A stretch of DNA of 64,000 nt from the NCBI GenBank assembly GCA_963921195.1, contig OY992538.1, forward strand, positions 88,845,904-88,909,903. The letters are read 5' to 3'. The DNA is from Pegoplata infirma (taxonomy: Eukaryota > Arthropoda > Insecta > Diptera > Anthomyiidae). Below, in pieces: positions 16,149 through 28,176 of the stretch. The notes under the pieces are model-generated. The model saw nothing but the letters and a program-made list of their open reading frames with translations, had not been told where the DNA came from and made no database searches. How positions within the stretch are numbered: position 1 is the stretch's first letter; each line of letters begins with the position of its first letter. The position numbers and the translations under genes were made by a program.

Positions 16149-16525
16149 CGTTTTTTATACAATTAAAACGATCGGGACTAATAATTGACAAAACTAAAAA
16201 AAATCAGTAGATTATATTGCTGATGACATTTTATTTTTATTTTTTATGTTTATTTTAAAAAAACTAAGGTTTTATGTAAACAATTTTTTTTTTTCATGTA
16301 AAAAAATTTTCTAGAAAATATCTTAGCAGATTTCTCTGCTGTTTTGACAGATTTCTCTGCTGATTTCGTCAATATAATCATGAGAGATTTTCAGCAAACC
16401 GTGTCTGCTAAAATCAGCAGATTTCTCATATGGCTCAAAATGGGTGTATTTTTAGCAGATTTAAAGTTCCCACTTAAAGAACTGAAAAGATTTAAAGTTC
16501 CCCCTTAAAGAACCCAAAAAATTAA
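15720..16525. repeat. Degenerate repeats of 'AGCAGATTTCTCTGCTG' type and a poly-T run
   Basis: The motif 'TTAGCAGATTT' and its inverse recur through the stretch, for example at 15740, 15890, 16050 and 16320-16470, often as small inverted pairs. A run of about 30 T lies at 16118-16148. No element boundary or gene is clear. Confidence 0.5.
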
Positions 16526-16666
16526 TTTTTATACCCTACACCACTCTGTGGTAGAGGGTATAATGAGTTAGTGCTGATGTTTGTAACTACCCGAAATATT
16601 GGTCATAGACCTTCCTTTAAGTATACCGATCGACTCAAAATTACTTTTTGAGTCGATTTAGCAATG

Positions 16667-16709
16667 CCCGTCCGTCCGTCTGTCCGTCCGTCCGTCCGTC
16701 CGTCTGTCC
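16667..16709 (+). repeat. (GTCY)n tract, about 11 units
   Basis: Mixed GTCC and GTCT units sit at the position equivalent to the 6-kb tract at 7076-13143. This shows the normal length of the cassette. Confidence 0.9.
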
Positions 16710-16834
16710 ATCTATTGGTTTAAGCACGATACATATCGCAATTTTCAATCAATTGACTTGAAATTTGAAACTTAATTTCTCTTGGCCAAGGACAAAGCCT
16801 ATTGAAAGTGGAAAAAATCGGCCCATGTTTAGAC

Positions 16835-18205
16835 TAGGGATGCCAAACGGGAAATCCCGAAATCCCGGGATTTTTCGGGATTAGTAAATCCCGAATCCCG
16901 GGATTTATTTTTTTTCAATCCCGAAAAAATTCCGGGATTTCGGGATTTTTTGTCAAATTTTTTAGCCAAAATATATTATTTTCCCAGTGCTCATTGTCCG
17001 GTGGTGACAAAATGGATACCGTTTGAAATATCTTTCAAATAAGGCAAGTTGGTCTTAATTTCTCTTATTCTTTTGTAGTATAATTTAATTTTTAGGCCGT
17101 ATTACCTAATATACAGAAGGGTGAATCAAATTTTCTTTTTTTCAAATTTAAAAATCGTCGGAGTCAGGGTTTCTTTTTTGACTTGAAAATCAAAAAATCC
17201 GAACAAAATTGAAACATTTTTTACTTTGTTTGAAACTTTTCGATTTTCGTGTCTAAAAGGAACCCTACAGGTCCAAACGATTTTGAAATTCGAACAAGGG
17301 ACATTTTTTTTAAACCCTAATATAGAGTTAGCTGCCGATGTATGCATATGACAACATTTTTAAGAAGCAGTTAGATTTTGCCGAGAGTTTAATTTATAAG
17401 GGAGCATTTAGTAATACATTTGTAAAGTTTTTATTTAACAGTTTTAGTTCGTAGATGAGTAAAAGAGAGAGGAGGGGAAAATTTCCCCATTAAATAACTA
17501 AAACAGTCTCTGAAAACCCAAAATCTTTTACCAATTTGTACTTTTGTTAAGCAAATGTCACATTTTTAAGTTACACCTAGCCATTTAATTTTTCTCGTCC
17601 CGCCCCTTTTTGTGGGCGTAGATATAAAAAATTATGTAAATAATGATAAAATTCTGTTACTTAAGCGTAATAAATGCATTTGTAAACATTTATCGTAAAG
17701 GGAAGGAAACTGTTAAAATGTGATTCGCCTACCAATAGGACAATTAATACAAATGTATCGGCGGAGGACATTCCCTCGCAATAAGTTGTAACAAATTTAT
17801 AAATACAATTTTATCATTATTAAAACAAATATTTTATATCCACGTCTACAAAAGAGGCCGGCAGAAAAAAAAAAATGTTTCTAATCTTTTGAATTCGACT
17901 GCATCGCGTCATTCACAGACGGATATTGCTCGAATCTATTCAAATCGGTCATAGTTGTTCCTAAATTTTCGGTTTTTCTGTGCTAAATATGCAAAACTTT
18001 ACGATAATTATTCAATAGTTATGAATTAATTAATTATTTAATTATAAAAAAATGTATTAAAAATATAATGTAAAAAGTTTAATTTTAATAAACTTCGAAA
18101 TCCCGAAAAATCCCGGGATCCCGAAAAATCCCGGGATCCCGGGATTAGGATTTTAAAATCCCGAATCCCGGGATTTGTAAATGTCAATCCCGTTTTGCAT
18201 CCCTA
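16835..18205. mobile_element. hAT-type non-autonomous element, 1,371 bp, TSD GTTTAGAC
   Basis: The terminal inverted repeats are TAGGGATGCCAAACGGGA on the left and, reverse-complemented, TAGGGATGCAAAACGGGA on the right. Exact 8-bp duplications GTTTAGAC flank it at 16827-16834 and 18206-18213. The YARNG-type end, the 8-bp duplication and its nTnnnnAn pattern fit the Ac branch of hAT. Subterminal arrays of 'AATCCCGGGATT' palindromes occur at both ends and may be binding sites for a transposase acting in trans. No transposase is encoded. A stretch at 17570-17660 resembles the 'TATCCACGCC' region of type C mini-me elements in inverted orientation. Confidence 0.9.
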
Positions 18206-18793
18206 GTTTAGACCTAGCCCCCATACAACCGCCCCATTTGAATTTCGCTTAAATGCCTCTAATAACCGTATTATAATAGATACCGTTTTGAAATTTAACA
18301 AGTAATAACATTTTTTTATGCACAAACCATCATACCATATTTCAAAGGAATCGGGTCAGCCCTTCTCGTTGTCCCCATACAAACCACCCTCCCGATATTT
18401 ACATAATTTCCTCAAAATTCATAAAAAATACAATATTTGTTTAAAATTTTATTTGTAGGTATTAAGCGTGTACTTTGGAAATCTAATGAAATCGGAATAC
18501 ATTTGGACAATTTTTGGACTTAGTCCCCTATATAAAAATTTCGGCCGATATTTTAATCGGTCTATTGGCAAACAAAAATAAACCAATTCCACTAAAATTT
18601 GATATGTGTGTGTTTTCTACACTAAATAAAGATCTAACAAAAGATAGGTAAAATCGGTCTATGTTTGGACTTGGGAACCATTTTCCGGAAAACACTGGTG
18701 TAGGGTATCATATGGTCGGTCTTGACCGACTATAACTTTCTTACTTGTTTTTATACGTTTTATTTGTATATTTGTTCAATAAATCAAGGATTA

Positions 18794-20050
18794 CACTGTG
18801 CTACAAAAAACACAAAATCGAAAATACTTTTAAAATGAGGTAGTTAGGGTTGTAGGTCTCGTCGAAAAGATCACAAAAATACCCATCAAACTTGCCAGAC
18901 ACCCTCAAATTTTTAAGTTATTGTCAAAAAACCATTTTTTTGGGACTTTTCTCACTAAACCACGTGTAACTTAAACATTTTTCAACCGATTTTTAATTTT
19001 TCAACTGTTTTGGATATAAGAAGGATAGGGCTTTTCATGTGCGTGAATTGGTCTATACATAACAAAAAGATATGTATTGATTTTTTCAACAATATCTAAT
19101 TTTTTTGTTATTTTTTGAAAATTTTTTGAGTTTATCGATTTTTTTCTGCTATAGTTCGTTCAACAACATTTATATTTATAAACGCATTCTTAAAGAAAAT
19201 TTAATTGTGTTTACGATGAGCTTTATGCCGAAAAAATCGGATAACAATTGACTAAGTTGTGATAATTTTTCTAAAAAAGAAAATTAAGATTTTGCTTAAA
19301 ATTGCCCAGGCCAAAAAAAATAAAAAATAAATGAACATACTAAGAGGTCGCGTATTATTATTTTAAAATTTTTTGGCCTCCTGAATTCGAATTTTACATT
19401 GAAATCGCGATATTTTATTAAGTTTTTTATATATCAATTTATGTTAAATATCTCAAAAACCTGATGAGATAAAGGCCAGATTCGGACTCAGCGCGCCAAA
19501 AACCTTAAAAAATATTGTACATGATATCTTATGATAAATTTATTTTTTTTGCCTGGGATATCTGAACTGCGATTTCCTGCAAAATCTTAATTTTCTTTTT
19601 TAGAAAAATTATTACAACTCTGCCAATTGTTATCCGATTTCTTCAGGATAAAGCTTATCGAATTCAGAACTAAATTTTTTTTAAAAATACGTTTATAAAT
19701 ATAAAGGTTGTTAAACGAACTATAGCAGAAAAAATTTATAAAAAATAACAAAAAAATTAGATTTTTTTGAAAGAATCAATAAATATCTTTTTTATATGTA
19801 TAGACCAATTCACACACATGGAAAGCCCTATCCTTCTTCTATCAAAAACAGTTAAAAAATTTAAAATCAGTTGAAAATTTTCTGAATTACACAAGTTTTA
19901 GTGAGAAAAGTCACAAAAAAAGTTTTTTGACAATAACTCTAAAATTTGAGTGTGTCTGGCAAGTTTAATGGGCATTTTTGTGATCTACTCGACAAGACCA
20001 AAAACATATACTATGTCACATCAGAAGTATTTTTTCACTGTAGCACAGTG
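18794..20050. mobile_element. CACTG foldback, 1,257 bp, TSD TTA
   Basis: The ends CACTGTGCTAC and GTAGCACAGTG are perfect inverted repeats flanked by TTA (18791-18793 and 20051-20053). The homology continues inward through most of both arms, for example 'CTTGCCAGACACCCTCAAA' against 'TTTGAGTGTGTCTGGCAAG', making the element a full foldback. A second copy in the opposite orientation lies at 39784-41061. CACTR ends with 3-bp duplications suggest CMC/CACTA; the TTA site would also suit PIF/Harbinger. No coding capacity. Confidence 0.85.
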
Positions 20051-20055
20051 TTATT

Positions 20056-20304
20056 ATGGCATATACGAAGTTCATCGAACCAAGTGGATCAGGAATGACA
20101 ACTTAATTGGACCGCCCATTTTTGGGGCCTGGTAAACACTGCAATGATCGTTTAATCTTCAAGCCAGGATCAATCCAAGGTCTTCCCATCCGTGTAAAAA
20201 TGTTTGGAACCCGGAAGCTCCCTATAAAAGGCTTTCTTGATGGTATCGTAGTAAAGTGGAGCTCAAAAAGGCTCATAGAGGGAGCACAGTCCACATTTTG
20301 TGGT
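20056..20304. other. GC-richer unrecognised segment
   Basis: This 250-bp piece is clearly richer in GC than its neighbours and carries overlapping open frames on both strands: about 69 codons on plus from 20107 and about 76 codons on minus ending at 20103. I do not recognise either peptide. It lies between the CACTG foldback and the long palindrome and could be a remnant of a coding exon, of an older element, or of captured host sequence. Confidence 0.4.
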
Positions 20305-20362
20305 ATTGAAATGTGATTTTCATTAAAATACAAATGTAAAAATAATGGAATTTATTGAGGTT
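20305..20362 (+). repeat. Solo end of the palindrome-forming element
   Basis: The sequence from ATTGAAATGTGATTTTCATT to 'GGAATTTATTGAGG' is the same as the termini of the elements at 20843-22540 and 22667-24364. It stands alone immediately outside the long palindrome. Confidence 0.8.
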
Positions 20363-20842
20363 TATGATCCACCAAAATTTGAAAATTGCAATATCTCGAA
20401 AACTGTTCTACTTAAAAAATTGTGGAGTGGATTTTCGGATTCAGCGTAAGATTTTACATAAAAAGTAAATGTAAAATGTTTTGGATCGCATTTTTTTTTA
20501 ATTCATAAACTAGTGTTATTAAGTTAAAAAAAAAAACGTGAAATCTTGAGAATAAATTTTAAAAATTTTAGAATTTTTCTAAAGACAGGTTTTCCAATTA
20601 AAAAATATATGTTAAACATTTTTTTTTGAAAGATATAAATAATCTGATCTGTGACAAGAAGAACAAAATGTCTCATATGTTTATGTAAATGATACTTAAT
20701 ATATTCTAAATTGGTCATTATACGCTATCAAAATATTTAATTTAAATAAAATGCATAAAACATATAAATTGACATATTTATATTCACATTCATACCATAG
20801 ACTTTATTATTAGAGTTTATTAAAATAGATGAAAACAAAAAT

Positions 20843-22540
20843 ATTGAAATGTGATTTTCATTAAAATACAAATGTAAAAATAATGGAATTTATTGAGATT
20901 TACGCAATTCAGCCGGAAACGAATATAACTCTTTAACGAAATATTAGGCACGTCTCCGAAATAAAAATTTAAATACATTTATTTGCGTAAAACATAAAAC
21001 AGACAAGAAACTTGAAATATGATATTATTAATTATTTAATTAATTAATATGTTTCGACAATTAGTCGTTTTTTGTTCTATTACTGGTGTTTTAATATAAA
21101 AATAGTTTTCTACAAATAGAAATGTACAGTTGCAACAATAAAATTCTATTTTTAGCAATCTTAAATTCACCTCATATCATAGTTCAAGTTTCTTGTTAGT
21201 TATATGTTTCACGCAAATAAAGGTATTTAAATTTTTATTTCGGAGACGTGCATAATATCACTGCGGAACACTAAAAAATAAACAAGAGTTACGACCATCA
21301 TTTCTATATATTTCGGACATGCTGATTCGAATGGCGTACTCCGTTTTTCGATGTATGGTACAGTTTTCGAGCCAGTTTTTTAACAAAAAAATTTGCAAAG
21401 TAAATGGTTTATAAATTTTATGACATGGAAAACAAAGATATGACTTGTAGCAAAATTTCTTATGCAAATTTGGTTTAAAGCTTTTCAATTTAAGCCCTTA
21501 AATTCGCGAATTTCTTAATTTTTTAAGGTTTTCGCGAAATTAACAGCCAAATTGGTCTTTGATAAAAAACTTGCTTTTAATGAATCAAAAATGCATCCCA
21601 AACAATACGAATAGTGGACAAAAAACAGCTATGTTATATGGACCATCGTGATGAAAATCGCGAAAAACCGTTTTTTTGTATATGCCAGCATCACTTTACG
21701 AGATGATTTAAGGTTCCATCTTTTAGTATATAATGTGGGAACCTTAAACAACTAACTGACCAAAAATTCGGCCAAAAAAGTTTTCATTTGCAAAAGTTAT
21801 CTTAACAAAAACTATTATTTCAGTGTTTGCAATACAATAATTATAGTTTTTGTTAAGATAACTTTTGCATATAAAAACCTTTTTGGACAAATTTTGGGTC
21901 AGTTTATTGTTTAAGGTTCCCACATTATATACTAAAAGATGAAGCCTCAAATCATCTCCTAAAGTGATGCTGCCATATACAAAAAAACGGTTTTTCGCGA
22001 TTTTCATCATGATGGTCCATATAACATAGATTTTTTTTGTCCTCTATTAGTAGTGTCATGGACACCTTTATGATCCACCAAATGCAAGTTTTTTATCAGA
22101 GACCAATTTAGCGGTTAATTTCGCGAAAACTTAAAAAAATAAGAAATCCGCGAATTTAAGGGCTTAAGATGAAAAGCTTTAAACCAAATTTATATTAGAA
22201 ATATTGCTTCAAGTTATATCTTTGTTTTCCACCATAAAATTTAAAAATCATTAGCTTTGGAATTTTTTTTGTTAAAATAGCTTCTGAAAATCAGCTAATC
22301 TTTAATGACATTTTACAAGAAAACTGTACCATACATCGAAAAACGGAGTACGCCATTCGATTCAGCATGTCCGAAATATATTAAAATGATGGTGGTACTT
22401 CTTGTTTTCTAAAATAGTGGTTAGTTTTGTCACGCAGTGTATTTCATTAAAGAGTTATATTCGTTTCCGGCTGAATTGCGTAAACCTCAATAAATTCCAT
22501 TATTTTTACATTTGTATTTTAATGAAAATCACATTTCAAT
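20843..22540. mobile_element. Foldback element, left copy (1.7 kb)
   Basis: The ends ATTGAAATGTGATTTTCATT and its reverse complement start inverted repeats of at least 100 bp ('GCAATTCAGCCGGAAACG' inside). Pairing continues, with more divergence, through blocks such as 'GGCGTACTCCGTTTTTCG' and 'AAGCTTTTCA..TTTAAGCCCTT'. The centre is a tighter hairpin at about 21655-22020 around 'GTTATCTTAACAAAAACTAT'. The left arm also holds an inserted hairpin at 20946-21252. Confidence 0.8.
20946..21252. mobile_element. Hairpin MITE nested in the foldback
   Basis: The ends GGCACGTCTCCGAAATAAAA and TTTTATTTCGGAGACGTGC are inverted, and 'ATTTGCGTAAAACATA' and 'ATATGTTTCACGCAAAT' extend the stem. The other half of the host element lacks it ('GAAATACACTGCG'), so it is a later insertion. 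The mirror copy lies at about 23955-24261. The target duplication is probably ATAT but is not certain. Confidence 0.7.
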
Positions 22541-22666
22541 ATTTTTGGTTTAATCTATTTTAATAAACTATATCTATTTTAATAAACTATATTAATTAAT
22601 AATTTAATTAATTAATTAATTAATTAATTATTATTATAGTTTATTAAAATAGATTAAACCAAAAAT

Positions 22667-24364
22667 ATTGAAATGTGATTTTCATTAAAATACAAATGTA
22701 AAAATAATGGAATTTATTGAGGTTTACGCAATTCAGCCGGAAACGAATATAACTCTTTAATGAAATACACTGCGTGACAAAACTAACCACTATTTTAGAA
22801 AACAAGAAGTACCACCATCATTTTAATATATTTCGGACATGCTGAATCGAATGGCGTACTCCGTTTTTCGATGTATGGTACAGTTTTCTTGTAAAATGTC
22901 ATTAAAGATTAGCTGATTTTCAGAAGCTATTTTAACAAAAAAAATTCCAAAGCTAATGATTTTTAAATTTTATGGTGGAAAACAAAGATATAACTTGAAG
23001 CAATATTTCTAATATAAATTTGGTTTAAAGCTTTTCATCTTAAGCCCTTAAATTCGCGGATTTCTTATTTTTTTAAGTTTTCGCGAAATTAACCGCTAAA
23101 TTGGTCTCTGATAAAAAACTTGCATTTGGTGGATCATAAAGGTGTCCATGACACTACTAATAGAGGACAAAAAAAATCTATGTTATATGGACCATCATGA
23201 TGAAAATCGCGAAAAACCGTTTTTTTGTATATGGCAGCATCACTTTAGGAGATGATTTGAGGCTTCATCTTTTAGTATATAATGTGGGAACCTTAAACAA
23301 TAAACTGACCCAAAATTTGTCCAAAAAGGTTTTTATATGCAAAAGTTATCTTAACAGAAACTATAATTATTGTATTGCAAACACTGAAATAATAGTTTTT
23401 GTTAAGATAACTTTTGCAAATGAAAACTTTTTTGGCCGAATTTTTGGTCAGTTAGTTGTTTAAGGATCCCACATAATATACTAAAAGATGGAACCTTAAA
23501 TCATCTCGTAAAGTGATGCTGGCATATACAAAAAAACGGTTTTTCGCGATTTTCATCACGATGGTCCATATAACATAGCTGTTTTTTGTCCACTATTCGT
23601 ATTGTTTGGGATGCATTTTTGATTCATTAAAAGCAAGTTTTTTATCAAAGACCAATTTGGCTGTTAATTTCGCGAAAACCTTAAAAAATTAAGAAATTCG
23701 CGAATTTAAGGGATTAAATTGAAAAGCTTTAAACCAAATTTGCATAAGAAATTTTGCTACAAGTCATATCTTTGTTTTCCATGTCATAAAATTTATAAAG
23801 CATTTACTTTGCAAATTTTTTTGTTAAAAAACTGGCTCGAAAACTGTACCATACATCGAAAAACGGAGTACGCCATTCGAATCAGCATGTCCGAAATATA
23901 TAGAAATGATGGTCGTAACTCTTGTTTATTTTTTAGTGTTCCGCAGTGATATTATGCACGTCTCCGAAATAAAAATTTAAATACCTTTATTTGCGTGAAA
24001 CATATAACTAACAAGAAACTTGAACTATGATATGAGGTGAAGTTAAGATTGCTAAAAATAGAATTTTATTGTTGCAACTGTACATTTCTATTTGTAGAAA
24101 ACTATTTTTATATTAAAACACCAGTAATAGAACAAAAAACGACTAATTGTCGAAACATATTAATTAATTAAATAATTAATAATATCATATTTCAAGTTTC
24201 TTGTCTGTTTTATGTTTTACGCAAATAAATGTATTTAAATTTTTATTTCGGAGACGTGCCTAATATTTCGTTAAAGAGTTATATTCGTTTCCGGCTGAAT
24301 TGCGTAAATCTCAATAAATTCCATTATTTTTACATTTGTATTTTAATGAAAATCACATTTCAAT
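22667..24364. mobile_element. Foldback element, right copy (mirror of 20843-22540)
   Basis: This is the reverse complement of the left copy with only rare substitutions and no indel detected. It contains the same nested hairpins and the same stop-free stretches. Because both copies share the same secondary insertion, the duplication that made the palindrome came after that insertion. Confidence 0.85.
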
Positions 24365-24832
24365 ATTTTTGTTTTCATCTATTTTAATAAACTCTAATAA
24401 TAAAGTCTATGGTATGAATGTGAATATAAATATGTCAATTTATATGTTTTATGCATTTTATTTAAATTAAATATTTTGATAGCGTATAATGACCAATTTA
24501 GAATATATTAAGTATCATTTACATAAACATATGAGACATTTTGTTCTTCTTGTCACAGATCAGATTATTTATATCTTTCAAAAAAAAATGTTTAACATAT
24601 ATTTTTTAATTGGAAAACCTGTCTTTAGAAAAATTCTAAAATTTTTCAAATTTATTCTCAAGATTTCACGTTTTTTTTTTAACTTAATAACACTAGTTTA
24701 TGAATTAAAAAAAAATGCGATCCAAAACATTTTACATTTACTTTTTATGTAAAATCTTACGCTGAATCCGAAAATCCACTCCACAATTTTTTAAGTAGAA
24801 CAGTTTTCGAGATATTGCAAAATTTTCAAATT

Positions 24833-25381
24833 TTCGTCTTTTTAAAAATGTGGTTTTACTTAAACCAAAATATCTCCGGGAAAAATTGATCGATCTCATT
24901 GTTTTTGGTTTTTAATTAAAGGTAATTAAATGATCTAAAAACCCTTAATACAACATTTTTCAATCAGATTATCATATTAGAAGCTATTAATCGATATATC
25001 GACAGTTTTGCTTAAATTTTTCCTAAATTTGGCAAAAAAAAAATAGAAAATTGCATTGTAAATTTCACAAAGAAAAAAACGAAATTTTAAAATACGTTTT
25101 TCTATTTGACGTTCAAGTCTGGTCAAATACGAAGAAATTAAGACGGTTTTTAAAAAAATCCGTTACAAATTGTCAAAGTCAATTTAAACGAAATTTTAAA
25201 AAAAAATTATGAATAGATTCTAAGTCGATTATCAGATTGAAAAATATTGTATATGAGGCATTCCAGGCCGAATCACTCACTTTTAGACCCGACACATTTC
25301 GAATTATTTAATTTTTGGATATGTTTTAGTACTTATTAAATGCAACTTGGACAACAATTTTCAGCCTTTTATTCCAAGATG
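24833..25381. repeat. Inverted-repeat arm, outer part
   Basis: A small foldback is visible between about 24950 and 25250 ('TTTTTCAATCAGATTATCAT' against 'GATTATCAGATTGAAAAAT'). From 25255 the sequence 'TGAGGCATTCCAGGCCG' resembles the terminus of the TA-flanked foldbacks at 51006 and 42951. From about 25300 it is the reverse complement of 30960-31040. Confidence 0.55.
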
Positions 25382-25389
25382 GTGTTGAG

Positions 25390-25923
25390 TAGAGTTTGCA
25401 AATAATCGAGATATTTCATAATCGCGATTACGATTAAAAAAATTGCCGTTAATCGCGATTATCGATTAATTGAATTTCACACACTCTTTAATTTGGACAT
25501 CTTCAACACTTTTTAAATAATTAAAAAGATTTTTGGAGACAAATACTAGATTTTCTTAGAGGGACTTTGCACACAGACCTTTTTCCTTGCATGTCTGCTA
25601 CTGCATTCGAGTTTGTGAGCAAAAGAGGCAGAATAAGAGAAGAAACGAAGAAATTTCATAAGGGAATTAAAAAACAAATCGAGGAAAAAATTCTTTGTGT
25701 AAAGTCCCTCTGACATCTTTATTGCACTTAAATACACTCTACAAAGAGTGCTTCAAAATGGGTTTTAAAAAATTTGAAACTGATTTAAATTCGTTATAAA
25801 AACAGTGTATTTCATCGAAAACTTTTAATCTTAATCGCATGATTTTTTGTCGATTACGATAACGATTAATTGGTGCGATTAATCGCGATTACGATTACGA
25901 TTTTAATCGTTTTGCAAACTCTA
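25390..25923. mobile_element. hAT-type MITE, 534 bp, TSD GTGTTGAG
   Basis: The terminal inverted repeats TAGAGTTTGCAAA and TTTGCAAACTCTA are flanked by exact 8-bp copies of GTGTTGAG (25382-25389, 25924-25931). The inverted arm near 30940-30965 carries the same target without insertion, confirming both boundaries. Subterminal 'ATCGCGATTACGATTA' repeats mark both ends. A decayed relative, itself split by the CACTG foldback, ends at about 41159. No coding capacity. Confidence 0.92.
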
Positions 25924-25931
25924 GTGTTGAG

Positions 25932-26249
25932 TAATCAACTCTTCAAAATGGCGATTTTTTCAAAAAAATTAAAAACTTGAAATTTTTAATTAATTTTGAC
26001 CAGTAAAAAATACAGATATCTTAAAAAAAGTTGGACAACGTTTTGTTGGTATTTAAATGTAATTTTAGAAAAAAATATTAAAAAATTATTCGAAGTAATT
26101 ATCACTTATTTTTTAACGTTTAAAAAATAAAATCGACTTTTGGAAAAAGTCCGAAACCTTCCATTAAAAAAAAAAAAAAATAAAAAGTTCTTCTCTAAAT
26201 TACGCAGTTTTAAAGCCATAATTCGAGATGTGATCGCAATTCGTTCTAT
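25932..26249. repeat. Inverted-repeat arm, inner part
   Basis: This is largely the reverse complement of 30640-30950. Shared blocks include 'ATTTTGACCAGTAAAAAATA' and 'TTCGAAGTAATTATCACTTA'. Together with 25300-25381 it forms the left arm of a large inverted repeat whose interior (26250-30640) holds many other insertions. Confidence 0.75.
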
Positions 26250-27370
26250 TTTTTCAAATTTTGAAAATGTGCCCTTTTAGTTTTTGACTCTGATTTTTTT
26301 TTTATATGGTGCTCCAAAAAAATTAAATTGGTAGATACTGACCCTAACTTATTCGATATATTCAATTCGAGGTAACAATATGTCACACAAAAATTAAGAA
26401 CGATCGGACAAAGGTTAGGCGTTCCGCATGGGCCTTCAAATTTAGAAAACGGATTACAAGGAAAAATATGATTTTTTTTTCTGTTTTCTCAATTTTTTTG
26501 GTATTTTAAGTTAAGTTTAAATTCAAGTGGTTACAGAATTATAATACGGAGTAAAATGCCTCTCTAATAAGGTACCAAAAACTAAAATCGGTTGAAAATC
26601 AGCCAAGTTATTACAACTTCCCCAGGCATCTAACTTGTGGCAGACCACTTGATTAAGCAATACAATCCGATTTTTGAAACTCATTGAAATTTTCTACTGG
26701 AATAACATTTTTTTATTCTTCAAGTTCAAATGTATTTAGATGGCAAGTATTTTTCATATTGTGTTTTGCTAACATGTTTTAAATTAATGCTAAAAATGCC
26801 TGCATTTTCAACACCCTTTTGAAATCTCTATTTTATTTTTTTTTTTCTATTTTTTGGTTTTAAAATTTGGAAAAACCAATAAAATATTACACTGAAACAT
26901 GAATAATGAAAAAATGTTATAGCAGTAGATAATTTCAATAAATTTAAAAAAAAGGGACTCGTATTTTTTAATCAAGTGGTATGACACACGCTAGATGCCT
27001 GGGGAAGTTATAATAACTTGGCTGATTTTCCACCGATTTTAGTATTAAGTACCTTATTAGAAAGACATTTTACTCCACATCATAATTCTGTAACCACTTG
27101 AATTTAAACTAAACCTAAAGTACCAAAAAAATTGCGAAAACAGAAAAAAATTCATATTTTTCCTTTTAATCCGTTTTATAAATTTCAAGAACCATGCTGA
27201 ACGCCTTACCCAAGTCCCATCGTCCTTAATTTTTGTGAGACGTAGTTTTACCTCCAAATGAATATATCTAAGGTAAGTTGGGGTTAGTATAAACCAATTT
27301 ATCTTTTTTGGAGCACTATATAAAATAAATCAGAGATAAAAATAAAAGATGCAATTTTAAAAATTTGAAG
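26250..27370. mobile_element. 1.1-kb imperfect foldback
   Basis: The arms pair about a centre near 26813: 'GGTGCTCCAAAAAAATTAAA' with the right-hand 'GGAGCACTATATAAAATA', 'AACTTCCCCAGGCATCTAAC' with 'TAGATGCCTGGGGAAGTT', and 'GTTATTACAACTTCCCC' with 'GGGGAAGTTATAATAAC'. A single-arm fragment of the same family lies at 61880-62170. No coding capacity and no clear target duplication. Confidence 0.7.
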
Positions 27371-27380
27371 AAAAAAAAAT

Positions 27381-28045
27381 GCCGCAGAGTTTTGTACTCT
27401 TGCCCAAAATATTAAAACATGATAATGTTTTATTTAATAAAAACTTTTTACGAATAACCCTCACATATTTGCAAAAAAATATATAAGGGTTAAAAAAATA
27501 TTCAGAAAAAAACCTCCAAGAAATTTCTCAAATTTATTCAATATTCACAAAAAATTTGGAAAACTAAGAACAAATCAAGAAAATGGAAAAAATAAGTCAG
27601 AAAAAAAAATGCAGATATATTCAGAAAAAATTACAAAATTCAGAAAGAAAAACAACTAAAAAAATTTAGAAAAAAACTGAAAAACTTTATAATTAAATAA
27701 AGAAGTATAAAGAATTAATGCAAACAAATTTTGCCCTAACAAAAAGAAATGTACAAGCTAAAAAAAAACTAAATAAAAAAAAAAAGTTGGAAGATTAGGG
27801 ATTCGATCACAGGACCTTTTGTTTTCCAGTCTGGCTCACTTCAGCTAGGCCACCGTAGCTTATTTAAATAATGATTTACATTTTGTTATGTTTCTCTTTT
27901 CGATTTTCAAATATACTGGTTAATATTGCCATGTGGTAATATTTTATTGAAAAAAATTTGCGATGATGGTAACTAAACTAATTGGAAATGCGATATTTGG
28001 TATGGCAATACTGCGTTAATCGAGTGACACCTAGCGCCGATAGTT
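27381..28045 (-). mobile_element. Family X partial copy (contains an empty target site)
   Basis: It is the reverse complement of parts of 4900-6640, from the 'GTACTCTTGCCCAAAATATT' end to 'GAGTGACACCTAGCGCC'. At 27484-27512 it reads straight through the site that is split by the foldback at 5499-6552 in the other copy. The distal part of the element is missing here. Confidence 0.75.
27790..27858 (-). other. tRNA-like module in family X
   Basis: On the minus strand it reads GCCTAGCTGAAGTGAGCC and TGTGATCGAATCCCTAAT, that is, an A-box-like and a near-consensus B-box-like segment about 30 bases apart. It is equivalent to 5128-5192. Confidence 0.5.
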
Positions 28046-28176
28046 TGTGTCTATGCTCTGTCACAATGCTCTGCCAAAAGCTGTGTGTGTGTTTGTAGAA
28101 AACAAATATTTTGTTTATTTACAAAAATGACGCGTTATAAAACCAAGAGTTAGTTGGCGAGATTTTTCTTCTTTGG

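Larger units (their letters stand above)
16526..18752 (+). mobile_element. Mini-me-like element, type B, interrupted by an hAT-type element
   Basis: It starts TTTTTATACCCTACACCACT with hairpin partner TGGTAGAGGGTATA, followed by 'CGAAATATTGGTCATAGACC', a 'CGATCGACTCAAAATTAC' block and a GTCY tract of about 11 units (16667-16709). It ends 'ATGGTCGGTCTTGACCGAC' and 'TATAACTTTCTTACTTG'. The plan is that of type A, but the internal sequence differs. An inverted copy lies at 58924-59650. The element at 16835-18205 splits it. No coding capacity. Confidence 0.75.
20377..24832. repeat. 4.45-kb near-perfect palindrome of nested foldbacks
   Basis: The two arms mirror about 22603.5. Paired landmarks at four places give the same coordinate sum (45207), so no net indel separates them. 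Arms differ by scattered single bases only, for example near 21170 and 21495; identity looks above 99 percent where I compared. The centre is a TAAT-rich stretch (22591-22625). The outermost 20-30 bases differ by small indels, and there is no clear target duplication. Each arm contains a foldback element (20843-22540; 22667-24364) with further hairpins inside. Short open frames occur as mirror pairs and have no recognisable domain. Confidence 0.9.

Noticed and set aside
20524..24752. Pairs of nearly identical short proteins on opposite strands
   Set aside because: They are mirror images produced by the palindrome, are AT-rich, and contain no domain. Nothing suggests selection on the protein.
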